From NCBI GenBank assembly GCA_037577475.1, contig CM075192.1, positions 13,549,908 through 13,613,907 of the forward strand: DNA of 64,000 nt, written 5' to 3'. This document shows positions 39,515 to 52,869 of the stretch, piece after piece. This stretch comes from Chaunax sp. Z400. Taxonomy: Eukaryota; Chordata; Actinopteri; Lophiiformes; Chaunacidae. Position 1 is the stretch's first letter. Every line of letters begins with the position of its first letter. The notes below the pieces were generated by a model. It was given only the letters and a program-made list of their open reading frames with translations. It did no database searches and was not told the DNA's origin. A program made the position numbers and the translations under genes.

Positions 39515-40271
39515 GATTCAAACATTACATACAGTATTTTACTGTGTATTTAATATGGTTACTGTGGATTGGAAGGTTTTAATCCTAATCAGCTAGTTTG
39601 GTATCTGTGCAGTAAAGTTTCTGTACTGGAATATACTAGATGGTTCCATTAGTCTGTAGCCCCTATACCCAGGTCGGACGACCGATTTGCACATCCTGAC
39701 CTCTGCAGGCCTCAACTAGAGGTTCCTCTGACTTCACCCTACCCAGACATAGTCCACCATCCTTCAGGTCCTATCACATGCACTCCATCTCCCTGACAGA
39801 GCAGCAAGACAGGCCGGTGGTGCACCGATCAATTTCACCTCAGCCGGTGCAGCAAAGGAAACTAAACTGCTCAAACAATCCATTGAACACAGTATTTGTT
39901 TGATCAATATCTAAAGGACAAGAAAAAGATTTCAGAAAACATTCTATTTTTATTGAGTCTTGTCTTTTTTTCTTTGTCAATGATATTGCAGGTTGATTTA
40001 GCCTCAGTAAGTGTTTAATGACGTCAGTGTCGTGTTGTCATTGTCACATCATGGGAAAAAAAAGTCCCTGAAAAACATTTTTCGTCAGTTTTAAATTATC
40101 ACTAATGGCCATAAGGAAAAAAAAAATCATTGGAGTTCCTTTTATTAGAAAGGCAATTCACCACGCAGAAATAAGGCCTTAAAAAGAAGAAATCCATATT
40201 TAGTAAAAGTTTAAAAAGTTAAAATAAGCCTATTCCTCTTTACTTTACTTGCACAACCCATTGGGACTTAT
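39515..40271. other. Intergenic, possible unassigned repeat
   Basis: A patch at about 39,650-39,870 is richer in C and G than its surroundings (CCCAGGTCGGACGACCG... GGTCCTATCACATGCACTCC). It reads like an old repeat, but I cannot name it. The remainder is AT-rich and featureless. Confidence 0.4.
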
Positions 40272-40984
40272 TATGGGCAGATCCAGGGGTGAGGTCAGAG
40301 AGGCACTGGCCCCAGCTGAAATCTGATTGGCCCCTGAAGTGCACCATCCTGTCACTTGTCTTTTTGTTTTATTTTTTTGGTGGAGCCTCAAACACCTCAT
40401 ATAATTATAGTGATGCTGCATTTATTTCATGTGGGAGGGAAGCTTATAAAAAGGCAAGGATTCCCATGTTTGTGACTTTTGATGCAACTTGGATGTCAAT
40501 GAGAGTCTTATTCATAAGTGAGAATTGGTAATTCCGATGTGACAGAAATAGAGGTGGGAAATCTGATGTGACATAAACGCAGCATGAGACTGCACCTGCA
40601 TGGAGTCCTGCAGAAGCATGCAGTGTTTCCATCCCCTACAGGAGCTTTGTGGTGAGTTATGACCCTCCACATTAGTTTGTTAACATGTGAAAGTGTGTTT
40701 AATTGCTGCTGTCACTGAACATAGGTAGTGATCACCAGGTAGATATTAACTACTCCAGCTAACTTTGCTGGCTAACGCTTCAGTTCATTACGGTCAGTGG
40801 TTCTCACATAGTCGCAAGCCTTCACATTCAAGCTCACCATCTGAAAGACTATTCTTATTTGTGAAATAATGTTTCAGTCATGCCACAACCATCACTCAGT
40901 AAATTAAATTAATGCTTGAAAAGTATGATGAAGTGAGTCCTGGCTTGAATTCAGCATGCCATTAATGATAATGCATGAATTCTG

Positions 40985-41620
40985 ACAATAATGTAACATA
41001 ACAGTCCACAACAAAGGTAAAATGGCAGGAACATAGGAGGTAACACAAATCCAAAAGACAGAAAAGCAAAAACTAAGGCACAAAACAAACAAACAAGCAA
41101 AGACAAAATAATAGTGTAACTAAAAATCTAGGAGAAAAACTTACAGACAAGCACTGGGGACAAGCACTGGAAACACTGGGAAGTGAGACAAGATATGATG
41201 ACAAACTGGCAACTCACAGAGGGAATCACACAGACTAAATACACTGGGATAATGAGGGAATGACAAACAGGTGGTACAGGTAGGAGGAGACAATCACAGG
41301 TGGAGACCATCACACACTGGAGGGATAATATTAAAGGGGAAGACACAAGGATACAATTATAAACTCACATGAGACAGGACCTACAAAGACACAGAGGGAG
41401 AGGGAACAAACCAGAACTGAAAACAGGAGACTAGAACCGAGACAGGGGAAACAAAGGGTCAAAACAGATCACAAGATAAGACAACAGGAAGTGTACAGCA
41501 AAAACATGGCATGGAATTAGACTTACAAAATAAAACAGGAAATAGTGGCACAAAAATGTCCACAGACATACACCTTTCAAAATAAGAGGAACCAACAAAC
41601 TTGGATCAGATCCATGACAA
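40985..41620 (-). repeat. Repeat nested in the hAT-like element
   Basis: Strongly purine-rich on the + strand. On the minus strand it is C/T-rich with many TTCCTGTTTT, TTGTCTC and CACCTG words, like the block at 25488-25884 and like a common class of fish repeat. Its approximate limits are the TGACAATAATG start (40983) and CCATGACAAG (about 41613-41622). No coding potential. The class is not assigned. Confidence 0.45.
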
Positions 41621-41720
41621 GAATAAGATCAGGTTTCTGAGATTAAAGTCAGAATTCTACAAATAAGGTCAGAATTCTAACTTTTTTTCCCTGACTTTAC
41701 AAACACACTTCTGACTTTAA
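41621..41720. repeat. Short array of 20-bp units with inverted continuation
   Basis: Three head-to-tail 20-bp units (41621-41640, 41641-41660 and 41661-41680) share the pattern rATwAArrTCAGaaTTCTra. They are followed by units in the opposite sense (CCTGACTTTAC, TTCTGACTTTAA). The pattern AAAGTCAGAATTCT with its inverted TTCTGACTTTA is a known look of palindromic teleost repeats. Confidence 0.7.
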
Positions 41721-42170
41721 AATCATAAGTAGGATTTGTCCTTGTTTGTAAACACAACATTCAAAGATGCCCTCACCTCAGTGGCTAAGCTAACTGTCAA
41801 ATTTTCTCTTCTAAACTGTTCTATATGCTGTAATAATATACATTACTTGTTTTAAGTTCATGTGTTACGTAGTTGGGGAAAAAAAGTGTCTTATGTATTA
41901 TGTATTACGTTTTTTTCAGTATGAAAGTTAAGAATTTTTATTTCCGAACCTTTTTTGACATACCCATTGTGCTTGAACAAGGCACAATTTGCAAAATATA
42001 CCTTATATATATATGTGTCTTTTCCCAAAGCTATAGAGCCACTGGCAAGCAAGGAATGAAATTACTGAATAAGGACATGTGAATGGATGCTGGACAAATA
42101 CTTGGTCCCTTTGTGTAAAATGTGCCCCATTTGTAGCCCCAGAGTTAGAAAAATCCTAGATCCGCCCCTG

Positions 42171-45100
42171 GGACATATTGGACTGGACACTGGACTGAAT
42201 GGACATGAAATGGTCATTTTTCCCTCATTAATGTGAAATGGCAGTCATTGGCTATACCCATTAAACACATTGTATCAAGTCAATGTGAACTAATGTACAG
42301 GACTTCTGGCTAACAATTGAGCCAGTGGAAGGTAGCTTATTTAGCAATATTGTAGCACTCAACATAAGCATTAAATGCCTCAGACTTGGAAACTATAACT
42401 GTGAGCAGTTCTTCAGACAATTTCTGTGGCAGACCAGGCAGCAGGGGATGTTATTAATAAAAATATGTTATAGTGTTCACTTTAGTTCAGCAGACACAGA
42501 ATGGCAAACACTACAGGCTGCAGCAGAGGTGCACTGTGGGACTCAGCTTCGTCACTGCTGAATGAAACCCCAAATCAAATGTAACAAAATGCTTTCTATA
42601 AATAGCAGATGTTATCTCCATATGCTAAAATTCAAGTCCTCTGTTATCCTTTAACTGATCTTAGAATCCAGATTTAGTCCTGCTGCATATGGTAGCGCAT
42701 AGCTTGCTCATGACCCAGATGGTAGTATGACTAATGTGGAAGCCGATGCGATGAGATGGATTTGATATTTTCTTCATATTTGAAAAATAGCCTCTACCCA
42801 GTAAAATGTTGGGCGCACACCGAAACATAAAGCACTCTTGGTGCTCAGGGAAATAATCTACTACATAGAAAATATTCACATTGGTAATACTGATCAATTT
42901 GATAAATAGGCTGTTTTTTTTACTTGACCCTTAAAAATACCCACAGCTCCACTGCTAGAAGATTTATTTTCTGAACATATTAAGAAGAAAAGCAGTGCTG
43001 TGATAGCCATGCTACATCTCACTTAATCACATCCATAATAGCCTACTTAATTGCTCAATTGTCCTCTATTTTCACCTCACAGATTAAACACAATAGTACT
43101 TCCTTTGTGGCAAGAGCATGTGTTGATTCTGGTCCTGCCTGATCACAGGAGCAAGAAATTGGCTGCTGGATTGGGCTTGCAGCGTGCCAGAGACATGTCA
43201 TCATGCCAAGCCATTATGTGATCAAATCTCCCTTTGATTGCTTTGTTACACCTACTCTGCAGAGTCACTGTTCATTTTATCTGTGTTCACCCCTCGTGGC
43301 GTGACCTAATGTGCACAGAAATTTTACTATGCCGAGAAATCACAAAGTTCCACATTGCAGCAACACCACACAAATAATACTTAGCCAAATTCCAAATTCT
43401 GCGCAATATAGAGCACAATCTGATCTGGAAAACTGGTATTATACAAGAAGGTGATTGTGCCATTTCCTAATTATGGTGTACATGTTATTCCATTTATTAC
43501 TTTTGGAGTATTTTATTCTTTCTAAAATTTAGTTTTCTCTACAAAAACCTGCATTTTAGTCCCGTTCCATTTTTGTCCTGTTTTTTTTTTCAATCTCCCA
43601 TGTCCTCAGTAACATCCACAGCATTTGATAATGTATTCTTCTTTATATGCCCCATGATTCCTTCTAACAGAGAAACTAAATTTAAACAAGCTGTTATGCA
43701 GCAATGGCCGAGTTTGTGCTGAATCTTATTGCTTTCAGGCTGAGGCACAGGATACCGATAAAACCACTGCTCTATATATAAGCAAAAAGCCTATTTAGTT
43801 ATTCTAAAACTTATTCACTAGTTTTAGTGATGCTATATAATGAAGACAAGAAGAAAAGATACAAAGGGAAAATGGGTGGTGGTCACAACTTTTCTGCCAT
43901 CAATTCTGTTCTTTTATTACCTACATTGGTTTATTTTAATACAGATTATAGAATAGTTAGGTTTTGTTAGTAAGCCCAGTAGCAGGATTTCTTTCCTTAT
44001 TCTGCCCAAATGTAATCCTACCACATGTTAAAGGTAACTAGGGGGGGGGATGACATCCTCAGGAACTCTTTTAATATTCAGCAACTTCATTTAGATTTTA
44101 TCACCGTTTGATTGCTTGTATCTGTGAATCATCACATGCATGCGATTCGGTTAAAAAATGGCTGACAGACACAGACTAGAAACGATCGAATTGATTGAGG
44201 TAATCAAATCCTGTGGGCTCCACATCAGCTCCCGATTAAATATTGCACAGAATGCGAATAGTCCTGAAATATTAATCAAGGCATGGACCTGCCATGCCAT
44301 ACACACAGTAAATAATATGCTGGACCGCTACAAGCCTGCATGTACTCTACAGTTCCATATTATTGAAATATTTTTAAGTCAAGACTAAGAAAAGCTGATG
44401 CTAAGCCTGCCTCCCACAGAGCTCCCTTTAGTGAAACAGCCTGTTTTCACTGTTCACCAAGTCTTTGTTTAATGGCCTTCAAACTTTTTTTATTGTATTC
44501 TTTTCTTTCCTGGATTTTTTGCTGCAGTCTTAATGTGGCCACAGATTCCACACACACACAAACACACAAACATTACTCTACTGTCTTCATGTATGTGGGT
44601 TATAAATTGTCTTCTGTTTACTCTATTCGACTACTTTAGTTTGTTACTCAGATCTTCAATTGATATCTACCAGCTAGTTGGCGTCTTTGCTATGTTTGCT
44701 CTGTGTTCAGAGCTTTTACTTTACACCTGGTACAGAAATAATGAGCTCTGAAAATGCAAACTAAAGCTTCATTTGCTACAAGGTAGTTTTTCTTTGACCT
44801 TTGTAAGATGTTTGAACATGATTCTGAGGTAGTCTGTCTACTGATGGTAAACTAGGCAGGACTATCTGTTTCTGTACTATTGAGCACTTGAACATATTAG
44901 CAAAGATGTAAATAATTATTTCTACAGAATCTAACATCTCCCTGCACCCCAGGACTGATGTGATCCGATACTTCTCCCTAACTCTCCTACTGTTTTTGTT
45001 GTTTTTGCTGTTGGGATGAGACACCATTATAGCTGTTGTTTATTGTTTATTGAAAATAAAGGTTAGACTTTAACCTTACAATAGATTTTTTTCAAGGTAT

Positions 45101-45335
45101 ATATTTTGACCTGTCCTTGAGGGAAAAACATATGCATAACGTTAAAGTTGGCTCTATTGTATTACAGTGTTCCAGTGATCCTGAAACCAAAGCAACTAAA
45201 TGCAATCCAGCCATTTTATTTACGCCTGTGTTTTTCATGTTGTTGTTTTTTTTTTTATCTTATTCAGAGATCATAACATCCTGCCAAGGAATGGGAATTA
45301 TAAGACTTGATGGATTCCAATGCAATTATTGATTC
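42171..45335. other. Intergenic, no gene seen
   Basis: Mostly unique AT-rich sequence. A patch at about 43,110-43,380 is compositionally calmer and lacks repeats, so it is a possible conserved noncoding element. This is unsupported beyond its appearance. Confidence 0.5.
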
Positions 45336-45339
45336 TGCT

Positions 45340-46320
45340 TATTGATTTGATCGTTCATCCATCCACCCATGCGCTCCTTGGCCAGATGAAATATGTGATC
45401 ACTGGGTCCTCTCCCAGTTGGCCATGACTGGAAAATTGCCAAAGGGAGGTGCCCAGAAGGGATCGTAATCAGATGCCTGAACCATCTCGGTCTCCTTTCA
45501 TCATGAAGGAGCAGCACCTACTCTGACCTCCCTCCGGATGTTTGAGCCCCATCTCTAAGGCTTAGCCCTGCCCCCAAATGTTGGAAACTCATTTAGATCA
45601 GTTGTATCTGCGATCTCATTCTTTCACTCACTACCCAGAACTCATCACCAAAGGTGAGGGTTGAAATGTGGATAGACTCAAAGAGAGCTTTGCCCCCTGC
45701 CTCAGTTTCATCTTCACCACAATGGTCTGGTAACACTCCCACGTTATTGCTGACGCTCCACCAAACCGTCTGTTCCATCTTGTGCTCCATTATCCCATCA
45801 CTTGCGAACAAGACCAAGAGATACTTCAAGTCTTTTGCTTGGGGCAGTAACTCACCCCAAACACAGAGGGAGAAATCCACCATTTTCCAGAACAACAGGC
45901 CTCAGATTTAGAAGTGCTGACTCTCCTCCCAGCAGTTTCACGCTTCAAACGCCCCCGGTGTGTGCTGGACGTCACACACTGATGAAACCAGAACAGAACC
46001 ATGTCATCCAGAAAAAGCAGAGACACAATTCCTAGATTCCCCAACCAGACACCCTCCTGCCTCATTACTGGCAACAATTGGCAACCTGGATATAATCCAA
46101 TTCCCACTGAAAACCAGGTGACGGTGTCATAGGCCTTCTCCGCAAAAGTCCACAAAACACAAGTAGAGTGGATAAGCAAACTCCCACGACCTCTTCACCA
46201 GTAAGCCCACAGGAGCTGGTTCACTTGTCCACTGTTTCATGGCCAGGACGGCAGGCGCATTGCCCCTTCTGAATCTTTGATAATCTGTCTGAGCCTCCTT
46301 TACAGGTTTTCAGCATCTTT
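45340..46320 (-). mobile_element. LINE reverse transcriptase relic
   Basis: Minus-strand fragments, in order from the right: AYDTVTWFSVGIGLYPGCQL (RT region before the catalytic motif); SLLFLDDMVLF, where the FADD catalytic box appears as FLDD; LPQAKDLKYLLVLFASDG; HISTLTFGDEFWVVSERMRS; and RPRWFRHLITIPSGHLPLAI then SWPTGRGPSDHIFHLAKERM. This is the order of the C-terminal half of a common fish LINE reverse transcriptase, probably of the CR1/Rex1 group, though I cannot be sure of the clade. Frames change several times and the 5' half is absent, so it is dead. The similarity continues to about 46,310 in broken frames. Confidence 0.85.
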
Positions 46321-48939
46321 CATCATGTTTTCTCTGAACACAGTGTATAAAGAGTAGAAAACGGCTGGCTGTTGCCTGAGAGTTACCTGGAGCAATGGCT
46401 CTTCAGCATATAAAAAAGGACAACATTGGAGAGTACTTGTACAGCATTTATTTTTGGTGAAGTTATCAAATAAAAACATCTGCTGTTTCTGCCTGTCAGG
46501 CGCGAGTGTTATTACAATAAAGGGTATTTACCTGTGGAGTTGTTAACAGACCTGCTGCTTGGTTGGGAAGCAGTAGCATTTGTGTGTAGAGTGTCAAATG
46601 CACTGCATTCCTGAAATTACGCTTGTGTTACATAAAAAGATGATTGAGCATATTGCTGATGGTTCCACTCTTCTTAGCTAAGTGATTTCCCATCTTTGCC
46701 TATTTATTTTATTTTCTACCATCTGATTTGAGTGTTCTGTGTGACATTTTAAGCACTACACAGAATTTCCAATATTGGAAGGAAACAGTGTCCAAAACAT
46801 GTTCACAACTTTCTGATAAAAATCCAACGATGCAGAGCTTCATCTTTGACAGATATGAAAAGCAGTCATGCAACATTAGACGTGTCAGTAATAATGGATA
46901 ATTATCATAATGATGATGAAAGGTGTCCAGATTATCACATCACTGCTCAGTATTTGGTAAACTATAGAGTGCCCTATTTAGAGTTTAGCATTTGTTTGTG
47001 GTGCAGGGTTGGAAATTAGCAAATGCCACCTGTCAAATGCAGGGGATTTTATGTAGGCCTATTTGTGAACATCTCTTCAACTTACCAGCCACAGTTTCAG
47101 GTAAATGAAAGTTGTGCAACGGAGCAATTTGTAAGATTCCATAATGGACATCGAATCTCTAATCTCCCTGTTTTATTTGGCACTGTAAGAAGGAGACATA
47201 GAATAACAATGTGATGTTGTGATACACACCAGATGATATTCTGTCCTATATGTCATGCCAATATGAGAACTAATGGGACAAAAATGGGTTTTTTGGGACA
47301 AAAAACCAAGACTGAGTGGCATAAAATAGCATAAATCATCCAAATGCCTCAGAAAGACAGTGAAACAGCCTTGGCTGCTACGAAGGCACTAACCAGCCTT
47401 AGGACGGCCCACTTGGAGAAGGGTCATTAGAATAGGCCTACCTACAATGGCACAATATCCACATTTCTTCTTACAGTATATCAAGCTACAGCATAAACAC
47501 AATATACCAAATTTGGCACTTTAATAACAAAATGAAATATAGGTTATGTATGCTGTCCCTCTATTTAGCATGCTGGGATGCTGTTGTGATTTTTTCCAGG
47601 TTTGATTACATTTCGGAAAGTTTTAAACTGGAACACAGAGGTGTAAGAAATTATTCATGCCACTGAGTGACTTGTATGAGGCACAAATAGATCCATCACT
47701 GAAATAAAAACAGTGTCATGTCAGACATGTCAGCCAGTATGCTGCAATATGGTTAAATCTTCGGTGCAACATTTTGCTTTGAGGCTGGAAATGCATTATT
47801 AGACCCACCCTTCTCCCCTGCAGTTGGTCATGCTCATTCCCTCAAGATGTGTCACTCATGCGTCACTCATGATGAGGCGACAAACAGAATGGTGCCTATT
47901 TAGAGGTAATAACTATGCCTAAGGCTACCGCAGGCACTGAAGAGGCAGACAGTTAAATTAGGCAATCTACATTTTAAAGCACTGCTGACATTTACATGTG
48001 TTTTTGAACTAGACGTGTACTGTTCAGAGGAATAGGATTTTATGAAATTACATTACCTAGACAGGGCAGCTTTTGCATATTTGGATGTCAGTGCGGCTTT
48101 GAATATGAAAAGAGAGCTTAATCTTTTACATTTTCTGATCATGTTTTAAACCAGCTATAACCACACAGAGCATGGAAGCTAAAACACTGCTGGCAGGCAC
48201 ACACAGCTCAAGTGGAAGGCAGATATATTGTCAGCTAAAACTGATGCCAAGCAAGAACTCATTACCCCGACAAACTGTACGCTATCCAATGTATGTGACC
48301 ACACTCAACAGTCAATAACCACAATTATGATACTGATCGACAAATGCCACACACATAGAAAGACACTGTACACCTTTATTTGTTCGCACAATAAACAACT
48401 AGAGAATAAAAACAGCATAATGTACTGCCAAGCTATTTAAAAAATTACTTGCCTTGAATTAATCACATAGATTGCCAAAGGGGGTCTGAGTGGGCCTCTC
48501 CAGTGTCTCATTATAGACGTTTCCTATTATGCGCCATGCAGCTCTGAGAGACATTCCTGTTGTGTTTTTGTATTCTCAAGGGTGCATGGCTATACAAGTG
48601 TGGCATTTATCCGACAATCCCAGTCCACCATACCTCAGGGAAGAACAAATGTTGTAAATGTTACTCAAACCAGGGGAAAATATGTCGTCTGTCACATCCA
48701 ATGTTTACTAGTCCAAACTTGTGTGCTTCCAAAGTTAGCACCTTAGCATTGGTTATCTATGTTAACATCCTCCTCCTGTTTTTGGATAGCAACAGGTGCT
48801 CAATTGTGTTTTTGCTTCCCCTGTCCTATAAAAAACAAAAACATACAGGTGTACTATCTGTAGTCTCATTCTCTCTCAGCCTACCATTAATTATTAATCT
48901 AACACGTTTTATGAAAATAAAAGTGGTTTATGCATCATT
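46321..48939. other. Intergenic, no gene seen
   Basis: Unique AT-rich sequence. The 159-codon frame beginning at 48560 runs into a recognised repeat and has no domain, so it is not called. Confidence 0.5.
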
Positions 48940-49365
48940 GATAAAGATGCTGGGGAAAAAAATATTGCCTTGCTATGTTAAAGGAAGTGAAAATAATTAT
49001 TGGACCCGCTTCTTTATCTGGATCCAGTCCAGACTTTAAAGTATTCTTCCCTGCTACATAATCAGCCTTTCTGCCAAGTTAATTCAAAATCCTTTGAGTA
49101 GTTTTTGCGTAATTGATGGCAAAGGTTAGAAAAAAAATTAATGTGAAAGAATTTATTTTTGAAAAACCTGGATCCGCCCCTTTATCTGGATCCAATTCAA
49201 AATTTATCGTTTTCTTCCCTGCCGTATGCCCAACCCTCCCACCAAATTTCATTAAATTCTGTCAGGCAGTTTTTATGTAATCCTGCCAACGCACATAAAC
49301 AAACACACAAACCAGGAAACAGATGGCAGTGAAAACATAACCTTGTTGGCAGAGGTAATAAGAAA
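48940..49365 (+). repeat. Interspersed repeat, copy 3 (best preserved)
   Basis: Ordered blocks: GATAAAGATGCTGG, ATGTTAAAGGAAGTGA, TTTATCTGGATCCAGTCCAGA, TTCTTCCCTG, TTTTTGCGTAATTGATGG, CTGGATCCGCCCCTTTATCTGGATCC, CCCACCAAATTTCATTAAATTCTGTC, TTTTTATGTAATCCTGCCAACGCACATAAACAAACA and AAAACATAACCTTGTTGGCAGAGGTAAT. The end resembles the widespread fish repeat terminus TAACCTCCTTGGCGGAGGTAA. The middle unit (GGATCC...TTCTTCCCTG...TTTTTxxGTAAT) occurs twice. A diverged copy is at 14645-15115 and an inverted fragment at 9160-9300. Confidence 0.7.
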
Positions 49366-51084
49366 ACAGAGGAAAAGGAAACACAAAATAGAGAACAGAG
49401 GACAGCCATCAGGTTGTCTATTTCAACTTCAATGGATATGAATGAATGAATAAACCTTTATACATTTTATTTCATCTATTATAGGCTTGATAAGCTCCTT
49501 TCTCATCTGTACTTTTACCATTCAAAAAGTGATCAAAGCGACTGTTTTTGAAATACATAATCACCGCGAGCAGGAGTTATGCAACTGAATTTTTGGTTTG
49601 TGCAATATTTTCACAGTCACCGCGGAGGCTTAATGTAATTAATTCTTCTCAAAACAAACAATGGCCATCTATAATTATATCGGTGTTATCTGTAGCTCAA
49701 TAACAGTCGGTTTGTACAACAGCGTTATGATACACATTACATCATTCTGATGTCAAATTACAGAATATGTGTTGTGTTAACGTGCAAGGCCAATACACAA
49801 CCAATCATCATCTGTCCATGGTATCTCCCTGCATTATTTCCAGCCTGTATGTTAAGGACTTCATTGGCTAAAGCCTATGACAAGGGTTGTTGTATCAATC
49901 CCATCAATCTACATTGCAACCATTAGCTTCGTTATAACACGCCAAACGCCTCATTATTCCTTCAAAAACCTGTCAGTGCAGAGAAGATTGTGCAGAGGCA
50001 GCAAATGATGTCGCAGGAAGAATACAAGCCGTGGTGAATTAGAGAATACTGATTCTTTTCTGTGCAAACACCTCATATGAGTTCCTACATGCTGGAGAGA
50101 ACAGACGTACATTCGAATTTTTAAATGTGAGAGGGAGAGGAAATGATGTGTTGTCAGAGGCTTGCTTCCAGGGAAACAAATTTCAAACTTAGCATACCAC
50201 TGTGTGGCAATGTACCTCCTGTGGGGGAGTTGTCAGACTTTTAAGAACTGAAACTTTAATAACTCAGGAATTACTTACTTGGTTTTGACAAGAAGAACCC
50301 TGTTTGAAAGGATGTAACTCAACTTAGGCAAGGATGCTCATATTTATGTTCAACGTTGAAATGCAGCTCAATTTATATACTGACCAAAAATAACTATCAG
50401 CTGCAGTGTCCTCAGTCGGAGAATCCTCTCTGGGTGGATAGGAAAAATCATGTCTGGCTGTTTGCATCTTGCAAGAATTTGAAATCAGTTTGATACTCCC
50501 TCCCCTGAATTAATGGCCTAGATACATAACTGCATCGCATAATAGTTGAGTTCCCTATCTATATGGATTTGATTGATATGCATTTGTTAGATTATGATTA
50601 TTTGGGAGAGTAATTGTCCCCAGGTGTCATAGACATTCCAAGCTTATTCCCCACCCTTGTGATGCTCAACTGGAGAGATTAGGCTCAGAGGAAAATCTCT
50701 TCCCTCTATGGAAAAAGAAAAAAAAAGAGGTTCAAACAGGCACAAACGCCCTAAGTATGTGTAGCCAATCAGCTTTCTCCTTTGCCTGAGCAAGCTGTCC
50801 CTCTAGGCCCAATGATCCAGGCAAAGAAAAGTCCTTTCCCCCAGGACACTGTAATACCTGCATGAGGAGCACCACAGAGCTGCTAGCTGCAGCAGCCACA
50901 CTCAAATCGACCATCTTAACGTCTCACACAGAGAACACACAGGCTTGTAAACCACACTGAAGCTCTTTACAGCCACCTGCTGTGCTTGATGTAATATAGC
51001 ATTTTGCACTGATGGAAACGCTGTAATCTTTATGTGCGGTTTTGTTAAAATGCATAGATAACCTGCATTTATTGGCTTTTAAAA
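49366..51084. other. Intergenic, no gene seen
   Basis: No gene or mobile element recognised. About 49,560-50,010 is free of repeats and has a mixed, non-AT-skewed composition, so it is another possible but unproven conserved noncoding segment. Confidence 0.5.
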
Positions 51085-51255
51085 TGTAAAATGGTAACAC
51101 TTTATTTTACAAGTCTGTAATTTAAGGTCTTAAGAGATATCTAGGGTAGAGCTATGTACTGTAACGCAGTACTAGATATAAGGTGCAGAGATCTGATAGT
51201 TTAGGCAGTTGTGTTGAGATTAGAAACAGTTGATTTGTATAGGAATTTAATGAAG
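51085..51255 (+). repeat. Possible teleost repeat fragment
   Basis: The opening GGTAACACTTTATTTTACAAGTCTGTAATTTAAGG resembles a very common fish repeat that starts GGTAACACTTTACTTTTACAGGTCTGTAATTTA. The downstream part is too diverged to delimit. Confidence 0.45.
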
Positions 51256-52869
51256 ACGCTGCTATATTTAAACAAAACTACATATTGATTTTTACCGTGT
51301 GCAAATGTCCTGAATTTTCATTTTGCATGCAGACTTTAGACCTGCTATAGAAAACATACCCGCTTCATTAGTGGATGAATGCTTGTCATGGATGATTTGC
51401 ATCCTGCATATCAAATCACCCATCTTCAAGGAGAAAACAGCACCGCCATGGTTTAGAGGACAATCTAGGATCCATTCTCCATGCTCTCCCATTAACAAGT
51501 AGGACGGTGGTCTTTTGTGATTATTACTCAGCGCATACAATAATCAACATTTAGTCATTCATTTTTTCCCCATTTTGTGGTGTTGCAGGAATTTTGTAGC
51601 ACATTCATCATTCATGTATTTGTACATTCAAACATGCATGTTTCTTATCTGCCTTTTAAAAGATTTGCAGTACTTGAGCAAACAAAGTCAAGTGATAGCA
51701 TCATTCTATAAGTGTAAATTTTGGGGTTTTGATACAAAATAAGATGCATATTTTATCCTAAGATTTGTGTGCTCAACATATGAATTAGGCAAGAATCTGG
51801 CACCAATGTAAGATGTATGAAATGTGAGTCTACGCATACAATATGTTGATTTTTCTGTATTTCCACTGAATGTTAAGCTATTGCCCCATCATAAAATGCT
51901 CTATATTTTAAGCTTTACCTGACCTTTACCTGACCTTTTTTCTGCTTAGAGCTGATTCTTCTTGTACATCTTTGACTCTATTAAGGTCAGGTGCAAAAAG
52001 AAAAAGAAAAACTCATCACTACATTTTACTTAGATCATTCTTTTTTAGTTCATTAACATTCATCAGTGTTTCACTGTGGTACTTTTGTCATTGAACTGCT
52101 GGAATGGAAGATTCAAGTATACAGCGACAGGAAATATATAAACAATGTGATTTTTTTTCTTAAAGGAGTCTTCATATCAAAATCAGATGCAGAGGAAAAA
52201 AAATAACAATCCAGTTTTTGAGCAGAATAAGGCCAATTAATGTCTGTGCTTCAATTTTCATTCTGATAATATGGCTGCTTCACCTCCTGCTCCTACTTCA
52301 CAAAGCTACATTTGATTCTTTACTTCAAAACCAATGAAGACTGTTGGCACTGGCTGCTTGCATGTTAATCTCACAGGAGAAACCGCAGATGGTTATATGA
52401 TTTATGCTAAAAACAAAGAAGCTGAAAGATGTAGAATCTCTGTATAGCACATTCACTGACTACTTAACATGCAATAGATCTCTTGGCAACTTTGCAATTA
52501 ACCAAAAATAACAGGAGCATGTCATGATGATTTTAATGCATAAAAAATATAAATTCAAGAACAAATCATTTCCTCCTTAATAGGAACAGGTTGAACCCAG
52601 CTTCCACCCGTTAGAATCAATCTTGAGTTGAAGTGGGAAACAATAATTAATGCCGCAGACACGCTTGCACTTCCACACCTCTTTAACAAAAAGGACATCT
52701 TGTCAGTATGTGTTCCAGCTTCTCAGCACGAGACTGATGAACAGCTATTATAATCATCTCGATACACACCAGGACACTTATCCGCATCATCAGATAATCA
52801 AGCGGATTTAATCAAACTTTGAAAAACAGAAGATGTGTGAGGTTAGTTCTCTGAATGCCGCAGATTAAA
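51256..52869. other. Intergenic, downstream of the SOCS gene
   Basis: AT-rich unique sequence with no gene recognised. It lies immediately 3' of the SOCS transcription unit and may include longer alternative 3' UTR sequence, which cannot be decided from the DNA. Confidence 0.5.

Larger units (their letters stand above)
40272..42170. mobile_element. hAT-like non-autonomous element, about 1.9 kb
   Basis: The left end TATGGGCAGATCCAGGGG (40272) and the right end CTAGATCCGCCCCTG (to 42170) are imperfect inverted copies of a CAGGGGCGGATCTAG-type terminus, common in fish hAT elements. The flanks are GGACTTAT (40264-40271) and GGACATAT (42171-42178), an 8-bp target duplication with one mismatch, as expected for hAT. 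Near the left end the text CACTGGCCCCAGCTGAAATCTGATTGGCCCC also fits this family. No transposase frame was found. At least one other repeat (40985-41620) and a short 20-bp tandem array (41621-41720) lie inside. Confidence 0.75.

Noticed and set aside
48560..49039. 159-residue open frame
   Set aside because: It runs directly into an interspersed repeat (48940 onward) and shows no domain.
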